Source: an uncultured Alphaproteobacteria bacterium (GTDB taxonomy: Bacteria > Pseudomonadota > Alphaproteobacteria > Rickettsiales > UBA1997). Taken from it: a stretch of 7,020 bases of DNA. Positions 1-6,510 of this stretch are shown piece after piece. Both the position numbers and the translations under genes were made by a program. A model generated the notes under the pieces. The model searched no databases. It saw only the letters and a list, made by a program, of their open reading frames with translations, and had not been told where the DNA came from. The DNA lies in contig CAJBXX010000134.1 in assembly GCA_903959715.1 (NCBI GenBank), forward strand, positions 1 to 7,020, given 5' to 3'. How positions within the stretch are numbered: the stretch's first letter is position 1; each line of letters begins with the position of its first letter.

Positions 1-615
1 AAATTCCTCGGCAAAAATTGTTAAAAAAATCATTTTTATCAGCCATAAAAAAGTTATTTCAAAATTAGGAAATTTGGGGTCGAAAACTAAAAAATTGCCA
101 AAAGTGCCAAGGGCTAGGAGTATTATTAATAAAGGCGCGAAGAGTTTTATTGTTTGGATAAAAATATTTTTGTAATCGCTTAATTTTCTTGGTGGATTGT
201 AAGCAAAAAATAATAAAAAAATGGCAATAAGTGGCTTGTCGAAATTTAGCCATAAATCAAAATTTGAGGAATTTTTACTTAATTTAATATTGGTCAAGAG
301 CTCAATATTATCAACGCTTGGAAGTTGGTGTGAAAAACTAAGAATGGTGATAATAATAATGCCAAAATATATAAAAACTTTATGTGACGAAGGCGATTTT
401 TTTTGATAAAAACTATAAACTAAAAATCCAAATAATATAATTATTAAGCAAGATAAAAGATTAATAACGCCAGCAATTAGAGCGGTCGCCAAGGAGAATG
501 AAAAGAAAATTATTGGTAATTTTTTGGTCTTTGTGCAATAAAAACTTATTAAATTTATAATCAAAAAAATCAAAGAAAAATAAGAAAAAATTTGATTGGA
601 AAAAAAATTTAACAT
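1..615 (-). CDS. CPBP-family intramembrane metalloprotease, C-terminus cut by window edge
   Basis: I found this frame by reading the reverse strand. It opens with ATG at 615-613 and stays open for 205 codons to base 1; an in-frame TAA three codons upstream of the ATG makes this the likely start. The protein is strongly hydrophobic, with likely membrane segments near residues 8-27, 33-69 (probably two), 80-97, 127-140, 154-174 and 186-201. The last visible residues are FLTIFAEEF, with Glu203-Glu204 at the end of a membrane segment. In the CPBP (CaaX protease and bacteriocin-processing, Abi) family this is motif 1, EExxxR, whose glutamate acts in metal-dependent catalysis within the membrane. 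The 'FDKPLIAIFLLFF' segment and the proline/phenylalanine-rich stretch before the motif also fit the family. The Arg of motif 1 and the later His motifs lie outside the window, so activity cannot be judged. Its substrate is unknown. It lies 37 bp after the preceding same-strand gene and could be co-transcribed with it. Confidence 0.78.
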   Translation of the reverse strand, partial: MLNFFSNQIFSYFSLIFLIINLISFYCTKTKKLPIIFFSFSLATALIAGVINLLSCLIIILFGFLVYSFYQKKSPSSHKVFIYFGIIIITILSFSHQLPSVDNIELLTNIKLSKNSSNFDLWLNFDKPLIAIFLLFFAYNPPRKLSDYKNIFIQTIKLFAPLLIILLALGTFGNFLVFDPKFPNFEITFLWLIKMIFLTIFAEEF

Positions 616-652
616 GAATTTTTAAAGCAATTTTTTGTTTTTAAAATTAGGA

Positions 653-2170
653 TTATTTTCCTTTCCCTTGCCTTTTTAATAAGTTTTCTTGAGATTTATT
701 GACTTGCAAAGCGGGATTGGAAGATGGTTGTTTCAAACCTTGTTGCAATTGTCCAATTTGACCCGATAAAGAAACGATTTGATTGCCACTTGAAATTGCC
801 GTTGATGAAGAAGGTGCTAGAGATTGGCTTGCAAAAGCCAGCCCCAAAGCCAAAACTTTAGTTATTGTAATAGCGGGCAAGGCATCGTCATTTGGATGAA
901 ATTCGAGCGTTCTCTGTTCCCAAGATTGTGGCGATTGGCATATTCCACTTTTTATTGAACTTGAAGTAAGCGCTTCCAAATCTCGATCAGAAATTTTCTT
1001 TTTCGAAAGAGCTTCGGGAGCTTCTATTGATTCATCTCTTGATGGGGATGTTATTGATTTAATTCCTTTCCATGATACTGGCGAAATTTTTCCTCTAAAT
1101 TCGGTGATGACATCTATTTGAGATGGGTCGGTTATGGGCTCAATGAATTGTCCATGAAGTTTACCACCATTTTTTAATGTCCACGAGTTAAGAAAAAATG
1201 AGCCAATTACTCCAAATTTTTTTAAATCTAAATTGCTAATATGGGCATTATTTTCGGGACCATAATTTATAACGGCGATTGCTTCAAGTCTTGTTGCTAA
1301 ATTTCTAGTAACTCTTTCTTGATATTGTTGAGGATTTTGAATTAGCTCATTTAGTAGTTCCGAAGTTAACTCAAGACACTTTCCGAAATAAATGAAATTG
1401 CCTTTTGAAGCATAAATTTCTGGTGTTGTAGTTATTTTGTGATCATCAAATTTTTCTATAAGCTCTCTTCTTTGTCTTTGGGCGTCTTTTCCATGAGTCT
1501 CCTTGGTGGCAATCATTAAAATTCTACCAACCCCATCTTGAGTAGGAACATAAGCTCCGTGAAATACTCCTTGAATGCTAAATAATGGAAGAATATCGTT
1601 TGGATTGGCAAAAGTTGTTGCCAAATCTTTATTAACAATAATATCCACTTCTTTTTGAACCGTTACGGTTTCAGGGTGATCGCCTTTAAAACCCATGCTC
1701 ACAATTGGTTTTGCAAAATCACGAAGAGACGCTAAATGCAAGGTGTCATTATCAATTAATATATTCATTTTATCATAAAGACCTTTCCAATCTTTATTAT
1801 CCCTTGGTAGTTTTTTGATTAATTGATTAATTGTGGCGAATTTAAAACCACTCTCTTTTAGAAAAGCAAAATAGGCTTTATCTTTTATTCCGGATTCGGC
1901 GGGAGTTTTTTGCGATTTTAAAATGCCCAAAGTAGTTTCGTCGGTGACAAAAATTGCATCGGAAGAGCTCTTTTTTGCAATGGCGGACCATTCGGGAGAG
2001 TTGCATAACAAAGAAAGAAAATCCGAATTATCATTTTGCTCTCTTAAAAAAATAAAATCGTAGAATCTGATTTCTGGATCTCTTAATGAATTTGGAGCCG
2101 CTGAAGCAACCTCTTCATATTGCCTCTCCATGCGAGTTTGATCTGTTCGTGTAAAGCGACTTTTTGTCAT
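653..2170 (-). CDS. Unrecognised 505-residue protein with low-complexity Ser/Gln-rich tail
   Basis: The frame is intact from ATG (2170) to TAA (653), and I do not recognise a family. There is no N-terminal signal peptide: the first 20 residues are charged (MTKSRFTRTDQTRMERQYEE). Residues 30 to about 370 look like a mixed globular fold. They include a Lys/Arg-rich stretch near 223-240 (KETHGKDAQRQRRELIEKF) and a hydrophobic patch near 192-221. Residues 370-430 are Ser/Lys/Glu-rich and probably disordered. A short apolar stretch follows at about 431-447 (LPAITITKVLALGLAFA), too weak to call a membrane helix. The tail from about 448 is rich in Ser, Gln, Asn and Pro and ends in basic residues (KRQGKGK). 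Charged ends and a low-complexity tail are compatible with a secreted effector or a lineage-specific cytoplasmic protein, but nothing shows which. It sits 99 bp after metY and 37 bp before the CPBP gene on the same strand. Its base composition looks closer to metY than to the more AT-rich CPBP gene. Confidence 0.85.
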   Translation of the reverse strand: MTKSRFTRTDQTRMERQYEEVASAAPNSLRDPEIRFYDFIFLREQNDNSDFLSLLCNSPEWSAIAKKSSSDAIFVTDETTLGILKSQKTPAESGIKDKAYFAFLKESGFKFATINQLIKKLPRDNKDWKGLYDKMNILIDNDTLHLASLRDFAKPIVSMGFKGDHPETVTVQKEVDIIVNKDLATTFANPNDILPLFSIQGVFHGAYVPTQDGVGRILMIATKETHGKDAQRQRRELIEKFDDHKITTTPEIYASKGNFIYFGKCLELTSELLNELIQNPQQYQERVTRNLATRLEAIAVINYGPENNAHISNLDLKKFGVIGSFFLNSWTLKNGGKLHGQFIEPITDPSQIDVITEFRGKISPVSWKGIKSITSPSRDESIEAPEALSKKKISDRDLEALTSSSIKSGICQSPQSWEQRTLEFHPNDDALPAITITKVLALGLAFASQSLAPSSSTAISSGNQIVSLSGQIGQLQQGLKQPSSNPALQVNKSQENLLKRQGKGK

Positions 2171-2202
2171 AAATTATTTATTATTTTGATATTGTATTTT
2201 AA

Positions 2203-2245
2203 ATAAAAAAAGTTTTTTTATAAGCAAATCGTGGTGCAAATTTGC
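2203..2245 (-). other. Inverted repeats in the metY-hypothetical gap
   Basis: Two inverted repeats lie in the 99-bp gap after metY. GCAAAT (2224-2229) pairs with ATTTGC (2240-2245) around a 10-base loop. ATAAAAAAA (2203-2211) and TTTTTTTAT (2213-2221) form a perfect 9-bp A/T inverted repeat around a single G. On the minus strand the first hairpin is followed by TTATAAAAAAAC and only then by a T-run, so it is not a textbook intrinsic terminator. It could be a weak terminator or processing site, or simply an AT-rich spacer. Confidence 0.3.
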
Positions 2246-2269
2246 CTAAAAATTTTCTTAAAATTATTT

Positions 2270-3562
2270 TTATAAAATAGCCAAAGCTTGATTTAAATCT
2301 TGAATAATATCTTCAAAATCTTCAATTCCAATCGAAAGCCTGATATAATCTTCGCTTACTCCCGTCGCAATTTGTTCATCTTTTGATAATTGTTGATGCG
2401 TCGTTGAAGCGGGATGAATCACCAATGATTTGGCATCGCCAACATTGGCAACTAAAGAAAATAATTTGAGGTTATCAATAAATTTAATTCCCGCCTCTTT
2501 TCCGCCTTTAATACCAAAGCCGATTATTGAGCTGGTGCCCTTCGGCATGTATTTTTTTGCTTTTAGATATTCGCTACTCGATGGCAAATTTGGATAATTA
2601 ACCCAAGAAACTTTCGAATGTTTTTCTAAAAATTCCGCAACCTTTAAAGCATTCTCCGAATGTCTCGCCATCCTTAAATGCAAGGTTTCTAAGCCTTGTA
2701 AAAATAAAAATGAATTGAAAGGCGAAATGGCGCAACCAATATCACGCAATAAAGTTACTCTGGCTTTAATGATGTAAGCGATATTGCCGAGAGGAGCTAG
2801 AGCCTCAACGAAATTAAGATTGTGATAACTTTTGTCGGGATCGGCGATTAGTGGAAATTTACTTTTGCCATTTTCTTGAATCGTCCAATCAAATTTTCCT
2901 GAATCAACAATAAGTCCGCCGATTGAAGTGCCGTGTCCGCCAATAAATTTTGTCGCCGAATAAACTATAATATCGACACCGTGATTGAAGGGCTTAAAAA
3001 TATATGGACTCAAAGTATTGTCGAGAATGAAGGGTAAATTATGCGAATGAGCAATTTTTGCAACTCCTTCGAAATCAGTAATATTAAGCTTCGGATTGCC
3101 AATTGACTCGGCATAAATCAACTTAGTTTTGTGATTAACATATTTCGAAATTTCTTCGGGTTTGTTGGAATCGACAAAATGCGTTGTAATTCCAAGCCTT
3201 GCGAGAGTATGTTTAAGCAAGTTATAAGTTCCGCCATATAAATTATCGAAAGCGATAATTTCATCTCCAGCTTGAGCAATATTTAAAATCGCCAAAGAAA
3301 TGGCGGACTGCCCCGAAGACACGGCGAGAGCGCCGACTCCGCCTTCCAATTCCGCGATTCTTTTTTCAAAAACATCGGTGGTTGGATTCATCAATCTCGT
3401 ATAAATATTGCCAAATTCTTTTAGTGAAAAAAGATTACCGGCATGTTCGGCGTTTTTAAAATTATATGAGGTTGTTTGATAGATGGGAACGGCTCTAGAG
3501 CCAGTAGTTGGGTCGGGAGTTTGTCCGCCATGAAGTAAAATTGAATCATCTTTAAGTTTCAT
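2270..3562 (-). CDS. metY: O-acetylhomoserine sulfhydrylase (O-acetylhomoserine aminocarboxypropyltransferase)
   Basis: This PLP enzyme of the Cys/Met metabolism family (fold type I) makes L-homocysteine from O-acetyl-L-homoserine and sulfide in the cytoplasm; some members also use O-acetylserine. At 430 residues it has the usual MetY length, with an intact ATG-TAA frame. Visible landmarks are: the N-terminal substrate/tetramer segment ([20 protein letters not shown], 11-30); YTRLMNPT with Tyr54 and Arg56, which in this family contact the PLP phosphate of a neighbouring subunit; SSGQSA (82-87) for phosphate binding; Tyr109 stacking on the ring; LDN with Asp181 at the pyridine nitrogen; [10 protein letters not shown] with Lys205 as Schiff-base lysine; and Arg408 (YIRLSIGIE), expected to bind the substrate carboxylate. 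The insert around 225-245 ([12 protein letters not shown]) separates MetY from the shorter cystathionine gamma-synthase group. The start at 3562 is followed directly by [13 protein letters not shown], as expected. A Cys-rich leader ORF lies 69 bp upstream, suggesting control by cysteine supply. Downstream genes may be co-transcribed. Confidence 0.95.
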   Translation of the reverse strand: MKLKDDSILLHGGQTPDPTTGSRAVPIYQTTSYNFKNAEHAGNLFSLKEFGNIYTRLMNPTTDVFEKRIAELEGGVGALAVSSGQSAISLAILNIAQAGDEIIAFDNLYGGTYNLLKHTLARLGITTHFVDSNKPEEISKYVNHKTKLIYAESIGNPKLNITDFEGVAKIAHSHNLPFILDNTLSPYIFKPFNHGVDIIVYSATKFIGGHGTSIGGLIVDSGKFDWTIQENGKSKFPLIADPDKSYHNLNFVEALAPLGNIAYIIKARVTLLRDIGCAISPFNSFLFLQGLETLHLRMARHSENALKVAEFLEKHSKVSWVNYPNLPSSSEYLKAKKYMPKGTSSIIGFGIKGGKEAGIKFIDNLKLFSLVANVGDAKSLVIHPASTTHQQLSKDEQIATGVSEDYIRLSIGIEDFEDIIQDLNQALAIL

Positions 3563-3588
3563 AAATAAATTATTTTAATTTGATAAAA

Positions 3589-3610
3589 ATATTCTAAAAA
3601 TTGAGAATAT
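3589..3610 (-). terminator. Candidate attenuator hairpin between leader ORF and metY
   Basis: On the minus strand, ATATTCT (3610-3604) and AGAATAT (3595-3589) form a perfect 7-bp stem around the loop CAATTTTT. TTTTAT follows immediately, a layout like an intrinsic terminator. The stem has only one G-C pair, so it would be weak. It lies 21 bases after the leader ORF stop and 26 bases before the metY start, where an attenuator would be expected. In an AT-rich spacer such a stem could also arise by chance. Confidence 0.4.
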
Positions 3611-3631
3611 GTAAAAGAGAAATTGAGGATG

Positions 3632-3712
3632 TTATTTACAACAACAAAGCGCGCCGAGCGTTATGCTTTTAATTGAACCTGAAGATGTTTTGATAATTTT
3701 GACTAATTGCAT
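3632..3712 (-). CDS. Putative poly-cysteine leader peptide upstream of metY
   Basis: This 26-codon ORF starts with ATG at 3712-3710 and ends with TAA at 3634-3632. Its sequence begins MQLVKIIKTSSG and ends GALCCCK, so three consecutive TGT codons (Cys23-25) sit just before the end. It lies 69 bp upstream of metY on the same strand. A run of codons for a pathway-related amino acid close to the end of a short upstream ORF is the hallmark of leader-peptide attenuation; poly-Cys leader ORFs controlling sulfur genes are known in mycobacteria. Here the inference is that ribosome stalling at the Cys codons under cysteine shortage raises metY expression. Codons 15-22 and the first Cys codon overlap a GC-rich hairpin (3646-3669), notable in a spacer that is otherwise almost all A/T. 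No Shine-Dalgarno is visible, and the predicted 5' leader is only about 12 bases. The peptide itself probably has no function beyond being translated. Confidence 0.6.
   Translation of the reverse strand: MQLVKIIKTSSGSIKSITLGALCCCK
3646..3669 (-). promoter_or_regulatory. GC-rich hairpin overlapping the leader Cys codons
   Basis: In the leader RNA, AAAGC (3669-3665) can pair with GCTTT (3650-3646). Inside it, CGC (3660-3658) can pair with GCG (3654-3652) around TCG. The 3' arm touches the first Cys codon, so a ribosome on the Cys codons would block this hairpin, and one that has released would allow it. It is the only GC-rich island in the 248-bp intergenic region. The structure is read by eye, and the asymmetric internal loop makes its stability uncertain. 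Confidence 0.4.
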
Positions 3713-3730
3713 TTTAATTTGTTTTTTAAT

Positions 3731-3758
3731 AATTTATTTTAAAATTTAATAATTTCAA
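3731..3758 (-). promoter_or_regulatory. Putative sigma-70-type promoter for the leader ORF and metY
   Basis: On the minus strand, TTGAAA (3758-3753) resembles a -35 box. It is followed after 16 bases by TAAATT (3736-3731), a moderate -10 match. Transcription would begin near 3724, about 12 bases before the leader ATG. The surrounding sequence is almost pure A/T, so chance matches are easy. Confidence 0.35.
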
Positions 3759-3772
3759 TAAATTTTTTTAAT

Positions 3773-3800
3773 TTGTTTTTAAAATTAAGATTTTTAAAAT
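3773..3800 (+). promoter_or_regulatory. Putative promoter for selO
   Basis: TTGTTT (3773-3778), a 16-base spacer and TAAAAT (3795-3800) form a possible -35/-10 pair. The start site would fall only a few bases before the selO ATG at 3811, giving an almost leaderless mRNA. The region is too AT-rich for this to be more than a suggestion, and the real promoter may lie further left, overlapping the metY leader. Confidence 0.25.
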
Positions 3801-3810
3801 TGTAAAAAAA

Positions 3811-5253
3811 ATGTTAAATTTTGAAAATAGTTTTCACGATCAATTTTCTGACGATTTTTATCAAAAAATCGCTCCAAAAAATTTCTCCAAAGCAGATTTG
3901 GTGCATTTCAACGCCGATTTAGCTCATGAATTAAATATTAACAAAAAAGATTTAAAAAAATCAGAAATTAAACAAATTTTTTGCGGGCAAAAAATTCATG
4001 CGACTTCAATTCCAATCGCATTGGCTTACGGGGGTCATCAATTCGGCAATTTTGTCCCACAACTTGGCGATGGTCGTGCCGTTTTGCTTGGCGAAGTTGT
4101 GAGTAATTCTCAACGCTTCGACATTCAATTAAAAGGTAGTGGGCCAACTAAATATTCTCGCAGGGGTGATGGGCTCATGACTTTGGGTTCGGCAATTCGC
4201 GAATTAATTATCGGCGAAGCTTTACATTATTTGCAAATTCCGGCGACAAGAATTTTGACTTTGTGCATAACTAACGAGTCAGTTTATCGCGAGGAAATCA
4301 ATATGGGAGCGGTTATTTCACGAGTTGCTAAAAGTCATATTCGCGTTGGGACTTTTGAATATTTTGCTTCGAAAGGCAACAAGCAAGCCATTCAACAGCT
4401 TTGTGATTGCGTAATAAATCGTCATTTTCCCCAAGAAAATTCTTCAACAAAATCGCTTACAAAATTATTTAGCGATATTGTTTTTGCTCAAGCAAATTTG
4501 ATTGCAAAATTGCAGGCAAATGGCTTCATTCATGGCGTCATGAATAGTGATAATATGGCGATAAGCGGGCAAGCAATTGATTTTGGACCTTGTGCTTTTT
4601 TGGATGAATATAATGAAAAAAAAGTTTTTAGTGCCATTGATAGAAATGGTCGTTACGCCTACGGAAATCAAGCTAAAATAGCCCAATGGAATTTGTGGAT
4701 TTTGGCAAATTGTTTGTCTCTAATTCATCAAAACTCACAAGAATTATTGGAAATTTTAAATTTATTTGAAAAAGAATTTGATGAAAAATATCAAAAAATT
4801 ATGGCGAAAAAATTGGGTTTTGAAAAGCAAATTCCACAAAAATTAATCGATGATTTTTTAAAAATTTTGCAACAAAAAAATTGTGATTATCACCAAAGCT
4901 TTTTTAATTTAAGCGATGATTTATTGCGTCAAGAACCCTTGATAATAGCGGGCGAAGAATATCATAAATGGTTTTCATTTTGGCAAAATTTATTGCAACA
5001 AGAATATGATTTTGGCGATAAAAATATTTTAAAGAAAATTGCCAAAAAAATGCGAGAAAATAATCCATTTATAATCGCTCGCAATCACATTGTTCAAGAA
5101 GTTATTGATGCTGGCAATAATTTAGATTTTCGACCGCTTGAAAATTTTTTAAAAATTTTGAAAAAACCTTTTAATTTTGATGAAAAAAATATTTTTTATC
5201 ATACGCCTCCAACTAGAGAACAGAAGGTTTTGCGAACTTTTTGTGGGACTTAA
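3811..5253 (+). CDS. selO: Protein adenylyltransferase SelO (YdiU/UPF0061 family)
   Basis: SelO is a pseudokinase-fold enzyme that transfers AMP from ATP to Ser/Thr/Tyr residues of target proteins (AMPylation) and is linked to redox stress responses. The 480-residue length is normal for bacterial SelO. Family motifs in order are: YGGHQFGNFVPQLGDGRA (73-90); FDIQLKGSGPTKYSRRGDG (103-121), with Lys108 as the nucleotide-binding lysine; IRELIIGEAL with Glu131 as its ion-pair partner; SRVAKSHIRVGTFEYF (170-185); HGVMNSDNM (241-249) with Asp247 and Asn248; and IDFGP (257-261) with the metal-binding Asp258. RNGRYAYGNQ (278-287) follows. The protein ends TFCGT, placing Cys478 third from the C-terminus, the position of selenocysteine in animal SelO and of cysteine in bacterial forms; it allows a redox-sensitive disulfide. 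All key residues are present, so the enzyme should be active. ATG 3811 is the first start in frame with the conserved N-terminus. A GNAT gene follows 42 bp downstream. Confidence 0.96.
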   Translation: MLNFENSFHDQFSDDFYQKIAPKNFSKADLVHFNADLAHELNINKKDLKKSEIKQIFCGQKIHATSIPIALAYGGHQFGNFVPQLGDGRAVLLGEVVSNSQRFDIQLKGSGPTKYSRRGDGLMTLGSAIRELIIGEALHYLQIPATRILTLCITNESVYREEINMGAVISRVAKSHIRVGTFEYFASKGNKQAIQQLCDCVINRHFPQENSSTKSLTKLFSDIVFAQANLIAKLQANGFIHGVMNSDNMAISGQAIDFGPCAFLDEYNEKKVFSAIDRNGRYAYGNQAKIAQWNLWILANCLSLIHQNSQELLEILNLFEKEFDEKYQKIMAKKLGFEKQIPQKLIDDFLKILQQKNCDYHQSFFNLSDDLLRQEPLIIAGEEYHKWFSFWQNLLQQEYDFGDKNILKKIAKKMRENNPFIIARNHIVQEVIDAGNNLDFRPLENFLKILKKPFNFDEKNIFYHTPPTREQKVLRTFCGT

Positions 5254-5295
5254 AATATTTAAAAATTAATCAATTTAATATCGTTAAATTTTAAA

Positions 5296-6096
5296 ATGAC
5301 AGAGGCGAAAAAAATTAAAATTACTAATCAAAAAGGTGAAAATTTTTCATTATTTTTTAAAAAAATTTCTAATTTAAGTGATGAAGAATTGCAAAATTTA
5401 ATTGAAAAATTATCCGATGAAAATGAGTTTAAAAATTCAAATGAAGAAGGGGTTTTTTACAAAAACTCAACCGCAAAAAATCCTTTAACATTTAAGGATA
5501 TGGGATTGTTAGAAGATATTAAAAATTATCAAAAGACTGGCAAGAGTAGCGATGAAAGCCTGTTATCTTCTTATGCTTTATTTTCAAATGATTATAAAAT
5601 TATTGGTTATATGGTTTTCTATTTTTACGATGGAATAATTGAGCCTGATGGTATTATTTTTAAAGATTTAAGAGGAAGGCGGGCGACATTTGCTATAGTG
5701 GCGTGCTTACTTAGCGAGGCATTTCAAGAAATTAAAAATCGAGGAAAATTGCATGAATATAAAAAATTATATGCAACGGTTCATCCGCAAAATTTGGCTT
5801 CGATAAGAATTCTTGAAAAACTTGGCTTTAATTTTGAAGAATTTTCCAAAGACAATAACGGAAATAATTTTATAAAAAGTCCTTTAATAAAAGACCAAAA
5901 TAAGCTACTCTTAGTTGAAGTTCAGCATAATTTAAATGAGGCAAATAAAAGCCCAAAAGACAGCGAAAAATATAGATTTAGATTGATCGCGAGTAATGAA
6001 GAAAATTTGCCAAAATTATTTAAAAAACTAATTTCTATATTAGAACAATATACCGATTATTCGTCGGGAATAGAGTTTTTGCGTAAAAAAAATTAA
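5296..6096 (+). CDS. GNAT-family N-acetyltransferase
   Basis: This 266-residue protein has a central GNAT (Gcn5-related, acetyl-CoA-dependent) core. Residues 87-112 form the beta strands 'SSYALFSNDYKIIGYMVFYF'. Residues 114-140 carry motif A, with DLRGRRATFAIVACLL in place of the usual Q/RxxGxG/A pyrophosphate-binding loop. Residues 158-178 carry motif B, ATVHPQNLASIRILEKLGF, the typical 'N-x-x-S-x-x-x-x-x-K-x-G-F' ending. The first 60 residues are charged and probably helical. The last 60 form an extra segment (KYRFRLIASNEENLPKLFKKL) beyond a minimal GNAT domain. The substrate cannot be inferred. The first loop Gly of motif A seems to be kept while the second is Thr, which may alter cofactor binding. 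It starts 42 bp after selO on the same strand with no terminator between, so the two are probably co-transcribed. A hairpin with a T-run follows its stop. Confidence 0.82.
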   Translation: MTEAKKIKITNQKGENFSLFFKKISNLSDEELQNLIEKLSDENEFKNSNEEGVFYKNSTAKNPLTFKDMGLLEDIKNYQKTGKSSDESLLSSYALFSNDYKIIGYMVFYFYDGIIEPDGIIFKDLRGRRATFAIVACLLSEAFQEIKNRGKLHEYKKLYATVHPQNLASIRILEKLGFNFEEFSKDNNGNNFIKSPLIKDQNKLLLVEVQHNLNEANKSPKDSEKYRFRLIASNEENLPKLFKKLISILEQYTDYSSGIEFLRKKN

Positions 6097-6124
6097 AATA
6101 TCTGCGTTGATATTTTTGTTTTTT
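6095..6124 (+). terminator. Rho-independent-type terminator after the GNAT gene
   Basis: AAAATATC (6095-6102) and GATATTTT (6109-6116) form a perfect 8-bp stem around the loop TGCGTT. A T-rich run (TTTTTGTTTTTT) starts within the 3' arm. It overlaps the TAA of the GNAT gene. The stem is AT-rich but well formed, and it would end the selO-GNAT transcript before the convergent minus-strand genes. Confidence 0.6.
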
Positions 6125-6184
6125 GTCCTGACCATTTTTAAAATTTTTTAAATGCTTAATTATAAAATTACTAACTTCATCATC

Positions 6185-6409
6185 TTAAAAAACCTTTTTT
6201 TCGGTATTCTCAACCACTATTCCCAATATTTCCGATACTTTAGCTGATAAAATATAATTCGGCCCTCTGCCTTCTATTAGCTTTTCTTTAGCAAGTTTTC
6301 TTGCCTCATCCTCATCAACTTCCACACCTCGCTTTTTTTGAATTTTATCTAAAAGAATTATTTTTGGAATATCAAAACTATGGTGATTCCTTAAAATTTC
6401 AGAGAATTT
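6185..6409 (-). pseudogene. Decayed copy of the AlbA_2/HATPase_c_4-type protein C-terminal region
   Basis: Read on the minus strand, this encodes 74 residues beginning KFSEILRNHHSFDIPKIILL and continuing to KLIEGRGPNYILSAKVSEIL. Over the first 62 residues it matches the neighbouring gene at 6529-7020 at 49 positions by hand count. The two DNA copies align without gaps at a constant offset of 581 bp. The fragment has no start codon. An in-frame TAA lies just upstream (6412-6410), where the intact copy has AAA, and another TAA ends it (6187-6185), where the intact copy has TCA. Beyond that stop, the same frame and offset still give a weakly similar segment (DDEVSNFIIKHLKNFKNG against NAEIETKILKLLEAFPSG) to about 6130, so the stop looks like a nonsense mutation in an originally longer gene. 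The N-terminal part is missing and replaced by short repeats. It is almost certainly non-functional. Confidence 0.8.
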
Positions 6410-6424
6410 TTAATTATTATTTAA

Positions 6425-6470
6425 ACTTTATAAATCACTTTATGATTTACTTTATAAATCACTTTATGAT
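6425..6470. repeat. Two copies of a 24-bp direct repeat
   Basis: A 22-base identical block beginning ACTTTATAAATC occurs at 6425-6446 and 6449-6470, giving a 24-bp period. It lies at the broken upstream end of the decayed gene copy, close to where similarity to the intact copy is lost. It may be a product of slippage or a scar of the deletion. Confidence 0.85.
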
Positions 6471-6510
6471 CAATTTTTTGGATCCAGTGTTTTCATGGGT
6501 TAAGAGGGTA

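Noticed and set aside
65..253. 62-codon minus-strand ORF at the left end
   Set aside because: It overlaps the longer, open CPBP frame in another phase, and its sequence has no family-like features.
221..406. 61-codon plus-strand ORF
   Set aside because: It is antisense to the CPBP gene, whose frame gives a coherent membrane protein ending in a family motif.
3629..3676. 15-codon plus-strand ORF opposite the leader ORF
   Set aside because: It is a shadow of the Cys-rich leader (ACA codons opposite TGT) and does not precede selO at a useful distance.
3563..3810. SAM-type riboswitch upstream of metY
   Set aside because: SAM-II elements occur before this gene in many alphaproteobacteria, but I see no matching conserved core; the Cys-rich leader ORF explains the only GC-rich structured part.
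4465..4686. 73-codon minus-strand ORF inside selO
   Set aside because: It lies antisense to conserved SelO motifs (HGVMNSDNM, IDFGP) and is a shadow frame.
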